A stretch of 64,000 nucleotides of DNA from Bacteroidaceae bacterium (GTDB taxonomy: Bacteria; Bacteroidota; Bacteroidia; Bacteroidales; Bacteroidaceae). The position numbers were made by a program, and so were the translations under genes. This document shows, piece by piece, positions 56,105 through 63,979 of the stretch; positions within the stretch are counted from its first letter, which is position 1; each line of letters opens with the position of its first letter. The stretch is from NCBI GenBank assembly GCA_017451645.1, contig JAFTNZ010000012.1, positions 1 to 64,000 of the forward strand, given 5' to 3'. The notes beneath the pieces are model-generated. The model saw only the letters and a program-made list of their open reading frames with translations, had not been told where the DNA came from and did not search any database.

Positions 56105-57751
56105 ATGTATAATTTCAGAGCTTTAGCCATAGCCTTGTGCCTGATAAGTCTGCACATGGGATTGTCTGCACAAGATAGAAAGAGTGAAAACGGATTTCCC
56201 AATCCAATGATGCCTGGCATGATGCCGATGGGTGGGATGATGCCGCCAGGAGGTGGCATGATGCCTTTTGGTGGCGGTCTGAACCATTTCGGGGTGGAGT
56301 TTGCCAAAGAGATGCCACAAGATGAAGATAGGGTGGTGAAGTCGGAGTCTGACACCCTGTACAACTATTATGTAGAGAATGTCAAGTTTGGCCAACCGGC
56401 CCGGATTGTTTTTTCGGATGACAGTGCCGGGGTCACCAATCTTCCCGAGGGCGTGAAGGTCGAAGCAGATGGAGCCTACCTGACCATCACCTCTGAATCG
56501 ACAGCCCCTCTGGCTATCGAGCTTCGTGGAAAGACCGAGAATGGGGCATTGGTGCTGAATGTGAATGCCCCACTCAAGTTGCTGTTCGACAATGTCACCG
56601 TGAAAAGCCAGCGTGGCGATGCCATCTTGTCGCAGGGCAAGAACCATGTCTATGCCGTGTTGGCCGAAGGGAGTGTGAATGAACTTTCCGACTGTCATAA
56701 CCCCGAGATGCCTCCCATGTTCGGATTCCCACCGATGGGTGACCGTCCGGATATGGGCAACAGACCAGACTTCAAACCGGGCGAAATGCCTATGCCATTC
56801 ATGAATCGTGACCGCGAGGAGAATCCCGAAGACTACCATGTGCAGTATGGCATACGCATGAAGAAGCCCATGATGAAGAAGAAACTGAAGATTGACGGCA
56901 CCTTTGTCTGTACGGGTCCATTGACCGTGAGTGGAAAGGGAACCCTGCAAATACAGAGCAATAACAAGGTGGGCCTGAAGAGCAAAGCAAGCCTTATGCT
57001 TCGTCCCGGCAACGACATTACCGTGAGGGCATTGTCCGGCAAAGGGGTGAATGCCAAGAACGAACTCTATATGTATGGCGGCATACTGAATGTGGACTGT
57101 TCATTCAGTGCCGACAAGGCGCTGACTTGCGGGCGTAACATGTATATCCGTGGAGGCCACACCGTGGTCAAGGCAGGCGGTGGCGAGTCGAGCGAAGGAG
57201 TGGAGTCCAAGTTCATCATGCAGATTGATGGCGGTGTGGTAGAAGTCGCTGCCCAGGACGATGCCATCAATGCCCAAGGCGATTTGATTATAAACGGAGG
57301 AGAAGTGAAGGCATATTCGATGGTGAACGATGCCATTGATGCCAACTGCAACATCGTCATCAACGGCGGCGATGTGTTTGCCAGTGGCAATGGGATGCCG
57401 GAAGGCGGACTGGACTGTGCCGACGAAGAAGGCTACCGTCTGTTCATCAACGGAGGAACAGTGGTTGCCGTCGGTGGCCGGCACTCCATGCCCGACAAGC
57501 AGTCGCGCCAACCCTCCATACAGTGGCGGTCAGGCAATCTGGAGGCAGGCAAAGAATATGCGGTAAAGGGCGTCTGTGTGTACAAGTCCGACCGTGCTTA
57601 TCAGATGGGCGGTGGCACCATCCTGTTCTCATCACCCGAGTTGCAGGCGGGAAAGCCTTATACCCTCACCATTGATGGAGCAGAAGCAGAGCGGATAGAG
57701 TCTCTCTCCGCACCATTTGGCACAGCAGGCGGCGGCAGATGGCCGATGTGA
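56105..57751 (+). CDS. Cthe_2159-like beta-helix carbohydrate-binding protein
   Basis: 548 aa with a signal peptide (about residues 1-22, 'ISLHMGLSAQ'). A Met/Pro/Gly-rich stretch (about residues 31-60, 'PMMPGMMPMGGMMPPGGG') leads into repeating beta-helix rungs such as 'AILSQGKNHVYAVLAEGSVN', 'GKGTLQIQSNNKVGLKSKA', 'AINAQGDLIINGGEVKAYS' and 'AIDANCNIVINGGDVFASG'. This is the pattern of the Cthe_2159 family (PF14262), whose founding member binds polygalacturonic acid and cellulose. In this locus it would be a pectin-binding accessory. No catalytic motif is seen. A second MPG-like patch ('FGFPPMGDRPDMGNRPDF') interrupts the helix near residue 205. Confidence 0.8.
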   Translation: MYNFRALAIALCLISLHMGLSAQDRKSENGFPNPMMPGMMPMGGMMPPGGGMMPFGGGLNHFGVEFAKEMPQDEDRVVKSESDTLYNYYVENVKFGQPARIVFSDDSAGVTNLPEGVKVEADGAYLTITSESTAPLAIELRGKTENGALVLNVNAPLKLLFDNVTVKSQRGDAILSQGKNHVYAVLAEGSVNELSDCHNPEMPPMFGFPPMGDRPDMGNRPDFKPGEMPMPFMNRDREENPEDYHVQYGIRMKKPMMKKKLKIDGTFVCTGPLTVSGKGTLQIQSNNKVGLKSKASLMLRPGNDITVRALSGKGVNAKNELYMYGGILNVDCSFSADKALTCGRNMYIRGGHTVVKAGGGESSEGVESKFIMQIDGGVVEVAAQDDAINAQGDLIINGGEVKAYSMVNDAIDANCNIVINGGDVFASGNGMPEGGLDCADEEGYRLFINGGTVVAVGGRHSMPDKQSRQPSIQWRSGNLEAGKEYAVKGVCVYKSDRAYQMGGGTILFSSPELQAGKPYTLTIDGAEAERIESLSAPFGTAGGGRWPM

Positions 57752-57873
57752 CTCTATCTTGAAATATATTTGCAAATATGGTTGTCCGGTAAACCTTTGA
57801 GGTTTAAACAAGATTCAGGTTCATGTCGTCTCTTTCACCCTGAGTGCAGTCGAAGGGTTTCAGCGTATAGCAA

Positions 57874-57915
57874 AGACTCCCCTTTCACCTGAGCAGCAGG
57901 GTGAAAGGGGAGTCT
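57874..57915. terminator. Bidirectional terminator at the end of the pectin locus
   Basis: Exact 16-bp arms AGACTCCCCTTTCACC (57874-57889) and its complement (57900-57915) flank a 10-nt loop between convergent genes. Just upstream, 57836-57856 carries the common 'CACCCTGAG...CGAAGGGT' intergenic motif. Confidence 0.8.
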
Positions 57916-57927
57916 TGTCAGAACATG

Positions 57928-58218
57928 CTATTTGTTTATGGCCACCAGTGCTTGTTCTTCTCTATCGTATCGCACGGGGCGATGGGCTATGGAGAGAACT
58001 TTCCCGTGAGTCTCCGTTTGGACGATGGCCGATAGGTCGATACCGCGTCGTTGCAGTTCGCCGATGAGGGCTGTCGTGAAGTATGAGCGCTCAGCCGTCC
58101 ATCCACGTGAGGTGGCCAGAGAGTTGAAGTTGTTTACAAGTTGGTCGTTTGTTTCGTTTTGAAAACGGGCTTCATAGAAGCTGATACGCGTTTGAGCGTA
58201 AGAATCAATGTTTGTCAT
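57928..58218 (-). CDS. Small conserved-looking protein of unknown function
   Basis: 96 aa from the ATG at 58218 ('MTNIDSYAQTRISFYEARFQ'); a longer frame starting at 58380 would include the promoter and is rejected. The protein is predicted soluble and mostly helical ('NDQLVNNFNSLATSRGWTAERSYFTTALIGELQRRGID'), without signal peptide or known motif. A minus-strand TACCTTTG box (58337-58344) implies a leader of about 110 nt that can form a hairpin around GAGCAGTG/CACTGCTC (58303-58321). Base composition matches the left-hand genes, so it marks the last 'native' gene before the AT-rich island. I do not recognise the family. Confidence 0.65.
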   Translation of the reverse strand: MTNIDSYAQTRISFYEARFQNETNDQLVNNFNSLATSRGWTAERSYFTTALIGELQRRGIDLSAIVQTETHGKVLSIAHRPVRYDREEQALVAINK

Positions 58219-58396
58219 AATCGGATGTTTTTTTGACGTTAATAATAGAGAATTATTGTCCACATCGTAACTTGACCACCGTGGCATCCCTGCTCGGTTG
58301 GTGCAGTGGTTACACTGCTCGTGATGTTTTCGGTGCCAAAGGTACGGATTTATTTTGAAAACCCTGTTATGAATCTGCAAAAAACAACGGATATAT

Positions 58397-58427
58397 TTTG
58401 TGTTCCAATGGGTTTATGGTAACTTTG
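58397..58427 (+). promoter_or_regulatory. Promoter of the lipoprotein-YbjQ operon
   Basis: TTTG (58397-58400) and TAACTTTG (58420-58427), exactly 19 bp apart, are full matches to the Bacteroides -33/-7 elements, 42 bp before the probable start. Confidence 0.65.
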
Positions 58428-58469
58428 TGGGCGGAATGTAAATATACATAAATGTGTAATAAGTCTTTA

Positions 58470-59543
58470 ATGAAAAGGAAAATAGAATATAGATACGTTA
58501 TACTTCTTATTTTTGTAATGAATGCTATTTCATGTAATAAGAATGTGCAAATATTTTATTCCATTGATCAAATAACAGGTGATACAATTGTGAGTTATGT
58601 TTGTTCTGTAGCGGATGAACAAACGGCTTTTTCCTCATCTGCAAAGATTGTAGTAATGGATAGTATAGTCGATAAAGATGATATTTGTAAAGTTCTCTCT
58701 AATAGCAATATATTTCGTTTATTTGAATTTAATAGTGAAGTATTAGATTTGGAATTCAAATTGTATAATCATAAAGGTTGTTTTACAAACTATATACTAT
58801 ACAATGATAGCAATTATTACCTAGAAGGAAGAGTATATGTAAGTCCGATAAAAATTTCTGAAACGGATTATGATTATTATATCTCAAGTTTACAACTATG
58901 GGAAAATGAATATGAGAAAATAAAAAGGCAAAGCAAACAGGAAGCAGAAGAACTTCAAATGAAATATATAAAGGATTCATTGGAAATCGTATTACGTGAT
59001 TCTGTTTCTAAAGAGTTTGCTGCGAAAAAGGTCAAATTGTCTTTTATGGGATATAAATTAGGTGGTCCTTTTTATAATTCAGGTGCTCCTAATATTGCAA
59101 CAATTATTTCTAGTCAAAAAATCTTAGATGAAAATATTGATGATGTGAAAATTTCTCATTATAATAATATTATATATGAGATCAGAGTCTTTTTAAACGG
59201 ATATACGGAAAAATATGGTATACCTATTTATACATATGATGCAATTCTGGAGCTTTATCGAAGAAAGTATGGAAATAATTATGGTGGATGTAAATGGGCT
59301 TTTCAGAACTCATCTATTACAGTTGATTCTATAAACGAAGATTTTTTTGATGTTAAGAAATTGACGGATTTTCGTTCTGTAAAAAGTAGAAAAAGTAGAA
59401 TTAAACAAATTGTTATTACTTATTTTGATTATGATGCATATTCTATTGTGGATGAAATGCGAAAAAAAGACGAGCTCTTATTAAAGGAAAAAATAAAAGA
59501 AGAAAATAAAAGAAAATATCAAATACTAATAGATAATATTTAA
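58470..59543 (+). CDS. AT-rich-island lipoprotein of unknown function
   Basis: 357 aa from 58470 (an ATG six codons earlier, 58452, is an alternative). The start gives a short basic N-terminus, a hydrophobic core and 'MNAISCNKN', a plausible lipobox with Cys22. The body has beta-rich and mixed segments with no recognised domain; the last about 30 residues are a highly charged helix. The gene is very AT-rich (many AAA, ATA, TTT codons) unlike the left 58 kb. Its stop is one base from the start of the YbjQ/SHOCT gene, so the two are co-translated. Function unknown. Confidence 0.7.
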   Translation: MKRKIEYRYVILLIFVMNAISCNKNVQIFYSIDQITGDTIVSYVCSVADEQTAFSSSAKIVVMDSIVDKDDICKVLSNSNIFRLFEFNSEVLDLEFKLYNHKGCFTNYILYNDSNYYLEGRVYVSPIKISETDYDYYISSLQLWENEYEKIKRQSKQEAEELQMKYIKDSLEIVLRDSVSKEFAAKKVKLSFMGYKLGGPFYNSGAPNIATIISSQKILDENIDDVKISHYNNIIYEIRVFLNGYTEKYGIPIYTYDAILELYRRKYGNNYGGCKWAFQNSSITVDSINEDFFDVKKLTDFRSVKSRKSRIKQIVITYFDYDAYSIVDEMRKKDELLLKEKIKEENKRKYQILIDNI

Positions 59544-59544
59544 T

Positions 59545-60294
59545 ATGATAATTACCACTACTTCAAATATTGAAAATTATAATATAGAACGTTATATTGG
59601 ACTTGTTAATGCTAGTCAAGTTGTAGGCGCTAATTTTTTCTCAGATTTAAAAGCTTCTCTTAGTGATTTCTTTGGAGGAACATCTGGTGCATATAGAGAA
59701 GAATTGGAAAAACTCTATGAAAAGATAACGGATGTAATTAAAAAGGATGCGGAGTCTAAAGGAGCCAACGCAGTAATAGGATATCAAATAGATTTTGATG
59801 AAATTTCAGGACAAAACAAAAGCTTGTTTATGGTTACTGCGATAGGAACTGCAGTAGTTGTTTCCGTTGATAGATATGAAGTATATAAGAAACTTCATGA
59901 ATTAAAAGTTTATTTAGATGATGGTTTGTTAACAGAGGAAGAATATAAGCGAGAGGAAAAACGAATAAAAGCATCTATTTGTAATTTTATAGAATCTGAA
60001 AGTAAAGAATTGAAGCGTAAAGAAGAAGAGAAAATATGTATTCAAGAGCAACTTCGAGAAACTATAAAAAGGAAAGAAGAAGAGGAAAATAATAAAATGG
60101 CGGTTTTGTCGGTTGAGAAATCTAGTATCAAAAAGTTAAATGATTTCGTCGTAGGGGAAATAATTGAAATTGTGGACTCTGAAGAATATGTTTGTATAGA
60201 CTGTTTTACTCAAGATGGTAGAATTTTGTGTAAGATGAACAATGAATACAAATTGTTTTCTTTTGAAGAAGTATCTAAAGTAAATATAGAATAA
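59545..60294 (+). CDS. YbjQ/UPF0145-like domain protein with SHOCT-type segment
   Basis: 249 aa. The N-terminal about 110 residues fit the YbjQ (UPF0145) fold: 'TTTSNIENYNIERYIGLVNA', then a helix 'YEKITDVIKKDAESKGANAVIGYQ' and 'MVTAIGTAVVV'. A short SHOCT-like segment follows ('LKVYLDDGLLTEEEYKREEKRI', about 123-144), then a charged coiled coil and a small C-terminal beta domain. YbjQ proteins are pentameric and often envelope- or metal-associated, SHOCT segments are oligomerisation modules; no biochemical role is established. Coupled to the upstream lipoprotein gene. Confidence 0.75.
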   Translation: MIITTTSNIENYNIERYIGLVNASQVVGANFFSDLKASLSDFFGGTSGAYREELEKLYEKITDVIKKDAESKGANAVIGYQIDFDEISGQNKSLFMVTAIGTAVVVSVDRYEVYKKLHELKVYLDDGLLTEEEYKREEKRIKASICNFIESESKELKRKEEEKICIQEQLRETIKRKEEEENNKMAVLSVEKSSIKKLNDFVVGEIIEIVDSEEYVCIDCFTQDGRILCKMNNEYKLFSFEEVSKVNIE

Positions 60295-60682
60295 GATTGG
60301 ATAGATGTTGAATTGTAGAAAAAAATTAAAATCTTGTAAATATGAGGAAAGAGAAAAATGTAAAAAATAGAATCGTATTATCAAGAGTACATAAGAAATA
60401 ATTCTGACTCTATGCTTAATATGAATACAAATAAGTTGATGTAAAAAGTGTTAAAAGGTTCTGGCGTAAAATGTAAAGAATTTGAAAGGTAGTGCTCATT
60501 CAATAGGGAATACATAGATTCTCTTCAGTTGAAGTTTAAAACAATTGTAGATAAAATATTCTGTATTTGGTAAGATCAATGAGATAGAAAAATACATTAA
60601 TACGGGAAGTTGGACAAACTTTTGCAAACCTTGTTTTGTAAGGTTTTTAAGGGGGAATTGTTCATAAAATAAAAATTGAAGT
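60295..60682. other. AT-rich intergenic region before the HEPN-TIR pair
   Basis: 388 bp without a supported gene or a full TAnnTTTG promoter. One 7-bp hairpin, AAACCTT/AAGGTTT (60626-60646), is followed by TTAAGGGGG and lies 37 bp before the HEPN gene; it could be a weak terminator or a leader hairpin. Confidence 0.45.
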
Positions 60683-62617
60683 ATGGATGAGAATATTTTT
60701 GATAACGAAAAAGGACAAATTAAGGAATCCATTCGGTATTGGAAGAAATATTGGAATCATTATGCAAATCAATTATGCAGTTCAAATGATTACAATATTA
60801 CTATAGATAGTCCTCATTTATTAATTGATAATATCATTTCAGAGATAGAATATAATGATTTAAAGAATAAAGAGAATAGAACGTTGTTTAAAAAACAACT
60901 TGGTAAATGGCTAAAAAATGAGAATGTGTTTTCTTCTTTATTTGGTAAGAAAGTGAAATTATTATTGGAAAGATTTGATGACTCTTCTTGTATACAGTAT
61001 TTGTTACAGATTTGTAGACAAATAAAAGATGAATTAATTGAAGGTAAATATTTAGACGCTTTATTAAATCATTTAGCTGTTGTTATTGATGAATCAATAT
61101 TGTTAAATTATAAAAACAAGGATGAAATTAGCAAATATACAGACTTGGTTATTGCTGAATTTATAGTTAATGGGATTGTTGCAGAAGATTTGACGGGAAT
61201 TATAAGAGATATTGAAGCTCTTGATTTTGCGGATTTTAATCCCAATGATTATAAAAATGAAGAAGAATACTATAAATCTGTAAATGAATATTTTAAGAAT
61301 AAAACTATATATCAAGAACTCGATGTTGTCCGGAAATATTATAAGATAAACCCTAAACAATGTTTTGTTTTAGTCAGACTTGAGGGTATTAAAGGAGAAA
61401 TAGATATTTATATTGATGATATTAATATTTATTCTCCATATATAAAGCAATATATCGTTGAAAGTAAGTGCTTTTGTGATATTGAGAAAATATCAGATGA
61501 AAGGAAATTTGTAAATGTAGCTATTCCAGTTGAACACAGAATGGTGTATTCATCATATGCGTATGCTATAAATAGATTGGAATCAATTCTAGATATTTTA
61601 GAGTTGACATATAATAATTCTAAACCTATTAAATATGACAAGCATAGGTTGTGTCTCATAGATGAAGAGGGATATGTCCAAGCTGGCTATGTTTCAATTG
61701 ATGAATTAGAATATGATGAAAATGATTATATAGTTTCTGAAGCATCTGCATCAGAAGTACACAAATCCCAAAAGAGTATTTGGGATTATGAGGCACATAG
61801 AGATTATTTATTGTCCTTGGATATTTCGGAAAAGAAAGATGATTTTGAATTAATAGAGAAACGTATCAAAACATTAAAGAACTCAACAAAACTTTCAAGA
61901 GCAGCACATTGGTATCAAAAGGGGAAAAATTCAGAATCGTTAGAAGATAAACTCCTTTTTCATTGGATTGCTATTGAAAGTCTTTTAAAATCATCAGAAA
62001 AGACTTACCACAATATAATTATAGGAGATAAAAACGTCTCTTTACTTAAAGTAATTCAGAGAATTAGTTCTTCAGTTATGCTCAATAAGTTCTTTGAAGA
62101 GTATTATGTTGATATTTATAATTTATTGTTTATCCTTACTAAACATTGTGACAACTATCTGAAAATATCGATTGACTTACAGAATCGAATATTTCCACAG
62201 AATGATGAAGATAAGGATTATAAAAAATATCTTTGTAACTTTTTAAATAGTTTAGAAAAGTTAGAAGAAAACATAAATAATGAATTATATAAAAGTAAAT
62301 TAAGAGAGCTTAATCTGTTTTATCAAAATGATAAAGGAATAAGAGCGAAAGAACAAGAATTTAGTAATGATATTTTGTTAATTTATAGATTGAGGAATTT
62401 AATTGCTCATAATGCTGTTTTTCCTAAATATGTGATTAAGTATTATGCGAATAAAATAGAGATAATAAGTGGAAGTATTATTGAGTTATTAATTGAAAAG
62501 TCTCAAAATACAAATTGGAACTTAGATGATATACTTATTGATGTATCGATAAGGCATGAAGACTTTAAGTCTAATATAAATGAAAAGATAAAAGCGTTAA
62601 AGCTGATTACGCATTAA
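60683..62617 (+). CDS. HEPN-domain protein, candidate RNase effector
   Basis: 644 aa, no signal peptide. The C-terminal third is helical and fits an ApeA-like HEPN domain: 'AAHWYQKGKNSESLEDKLLF' then 'WIAIESLLKS' (about residues 405-435) and, at its end, the Rx4H motif Arg571-Asn572-Leu-Ile-Ala-His576 in 'YRLRNLIAHN', the typical active site of HEPN ribonucleases. The N-terminal about 400 residues are novel to me: acidic, mixed helix/strand, with no recognised nucleotide- or DNA-binding motif; they may sense infection or inhibit the RNase. AT-rich. Its stop is 53 bp before the TIR gene on the same strand. Confidence 0.7.
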   Translation: MDENIFDNEKGQIKESIRYWKKYWNHYANQLCSSNDYNITIDSPHLLIDNIISEIEYNDLKNKENRTLFKKQLGKWLKNENVFSSLFGKKVKLLLERFDDSSCIQYLLQICRQIKDELIEGKYLDALLNHLAVVIDESILLNYKNKDEISKYTDLVIAEFIVNGIVAEDLTGIIRDIEALDFADFNPNDYKNEEEYYKSVNEYFKNKTIYQELDVVRKYYKINPKQCFVLVRLEGIKGEIDIYIDDINIYSPYIKQYIVESKCFCDIEKISDERKFVNVAIPVEHRMVYSSYAYAINRLESILDILELTYNNSKPIKYDKHRLCLIDEEGYVQAGYVSIDELEYDENDYIVSEASASEVHKSQKSIWDYEAHRDYLLSLDISEKKDDFELIEKRIKTLKNSTKLSRAAHWYQKGKNSESLEDKLLFHWIAIESLLKSSEKTYHNIIIGDKNVSLLKVIQRISSSVMLNKFFEEYYVDIYNLLFILTKHCDNYLKISIDLQNRIFPQNDEDKDYKKYLCNFLNSLEKLEENINNELYKSKLRELNLFYQNDKGIRAKEQEFSNDILLIYRLRNLIAHNAVFPKYVIKYYANKIEIISGSIIELLIEKSQNTNWNLDDILIDVSIRHEDFKSNINEKIKALKLITH

Positions 62618-62670
62618 TTAAAAGTAAAATTAGGTTACCAGCAAATAATCTAAACGAAGTATAATTAATA

Positions 62671-63417
62671 ATGGATTTGAATAGAATGAACGAAATTAAA
62701 AACATATTAAACTCATGTATGTCTATTCTAAAAATAGTAAGAATTGATTACAACTCTTCAATTGGTCAAAGAACTAGAAGTTTAGTATCTGAAATAAATA
62801 GACTAATACCTCTTTTAGAAAAAGAGGAACCATATATAACTAACATATTAAAGGTGTCTTTAATGAATCTATCACCAAATGGATATAATATTAATGCTTA
62901 TGTTTTTGGCGATATTCGTACTGCGATAAATATTTTAAATAATAAATATAACAACGAGCAATCTAACAACTCGCTAAAAGACATCAAAACTTCAAATCAG
63001 AATAGTCGAAAGAGGATTTTTATAAGCCACTCGTCAAAGGATAAATATATAGTAGAGAAGTTTGTTGATCATATTTTAATGTTAGGAATTGGACTATCTG
63101 CAGAAGATGTATTTTGTACTTCAATTGAAGATATGGCTATAAAAAATGGTGAAGACATAAGAAACCATATTCATACAAACATTCAAAATGTAGAATTTTC
63201 CATATTGCTGATTTCTAAGCATTACAAGAATAGTGAGATTTGCATTAATGAAATGGGGGCAGTTTGGGCTTATAATAACAATGTTCGTCTATATTTGCTT
63301 CCTGATGTGGATTTTAATGAGATAGGTTGGCTTTGTGACACGAAGAAAGCTGATAATTTGTTTGATTCAATAGTCCTTGATGCGTTAAAAATGGAATTTC
63401 AACATTCTATTCATTGA
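62671..63417 (+). CDS. TIR-domain protein, candidate NADase effector/signal generator
   Basis: 248 aa. Residues 1-100 are helical and unrecognised. Residues about 114-245 form a bacterial TIR domain: beta-A 'RIFISHSSKDKYIVEKFV', the BB-loop region 'VFCTSIEDMAIKNGEDIRNH', 'FSILLISKHYKNSEICINE' with Glu194 in 'CINEMGAVW' at the expected catalytic position, and 'VRLYLLPDVDF'. Bacterial TIR domains of this kind cleave NAD+ or make cyclic ADP-ribose signals in defence systems. It follows the HEPN gene by 53 bp. No ThsA, SIR2, pVip or Argonaute partner lies in the window, so it is not a recognisable Thoeris or SPARTA locus. Confidence 0.8.
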   Translation: MDLNRMNEIKNILNSCMSILKIVRIDYNSSIGQRTRSLVSEINRLIPLLEKEEPYITNILKVSLMNLSPNGYNINAYVFGDIRTAINILNNKYNNEQSNNSLKDIKTSNQNSRKRIFISHSSKDKYIVEKFVDHILMLGIGLSAEDVFCTSIEDMAIKNGEDIRNHIHTNIQNVEFSILLISKHYKNSEICINEMGAVWAYNNNVRLYLLPDVDFNEIGWLCDTKKADNLFDSIVLDALKMEFQHSIH

Positions 63418-63479
63418 AAGATAAAGGTGTAACATGGAGTCGGCAAAGAGAAATTTTCTTAAATTGTCAAAAATGATAG

Positions 63480-63617
63480 CATACAATATTTATATTACCC
63501 ATAAACATCACTGAACTATTAGAAAAGAACCGTATAGAATTCAATTGTATAGAGTATAAGCGTGGTTGGAATCCTACAGCTTTCTATTATTATAAGCAAA
63601 AGAACGAGAACCTATAA
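63480..63617 (+). pseudogene. Remnant of an AlbA_2/COG2865-type gene (1)
   Basis: Between two in-frame stops the translation reads 'NITELLEKNRIEFNCIEYKR' then 'GWNP' (from 63504), matching the N-terminus of AlbA_2-domain ATP-binding proteins (typical '...NRIEYKRGWNP...'), with an internal partial duplication of 'RIEF/CIEY'. It has no start codon, stops after 38 codons and then drifts into unrelated 'FYYYKQKNENL'. Clearly a broken fragment; the parental protein's role is unknown. Confidence 0.55.
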
Positions 63618-63624
63618 TTGAATT

Positions 63625-63913
63625 ATGAACGAAAACAATAACATTATCATATATCAGAGTGAGGATGGAAAGACCCACATTGAAGTGAAGTTGGAAGAGA
63701 ATACGGTATGGCTTACGCAGCAACAAATTGCTGATCTGTATCAAACTTATAGAAGCAATATAACAGAACACTTTTACATATATATGAAGAAGGAGAGTTG
63801 GATGAAAAAGCAACTTGTCGGAAATTCCGACAGGTTCGACAAGATGGTAATAGGCAAGTAGAGTATGAACTTACTTTCTATAATCTTGATGCGATTATTT
63901 CTGTTGGCTATCC
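63625..63913 (+). pseudogene. RhuM-family gene remnant with 2-bp frameshift
   Basis: The frame at 63625 encodes the RhuM N-terminus ('IIYQSEDGKTHIEVKLEENT', 'VWLTQQQIADLYQT'). Homology then continues in another frame from 63783 ('YEEGELDEKATCRKFRQVRQ', 'YNLDAIISVGYP'). Removing one AT from the (AT)4 tract at about 63778-63785 would restore the full reading frame up to 'ISVGYP', where the match ends abruptly. RhuM-type genes are usually found on genomic islands and next to restriction or toxin loci; their function is not settled. This copy is inactive as it stands. Confidence 0.7.
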
Positions 63914-63979
63914 AAGGAAAGTTGGCGTGACGAATATCTGAAATGGATATGTGGGTTTCACAATGTAATTGCGTATTAA
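63914..63979 (+). pseudogene. Remnant of an AlbA_2/COG2865-type gene (2)
   Basis: In a different frame, directly after the RhuM break, the translation reads 'KESWRDEYLKWICGF' (63914-63958), the hallmark start of AlbA_2 transcriptional-regulator/ATPase-like proteins, followed by unrelated 'HNVIAY' and a stop. It has no start of its own; a deletion seems to have fused RhuM to it. The last 21 bases of the window show no feature. Confidence 0.6.

Noticed and set aside
62671-63417. Thoeris or SPARTA system
   Set aside because: The TIR protein has no ThsA, SIR2/SLOG, macro-domain or short Argonaute neighbour; the neighbour is a HEPN protein.
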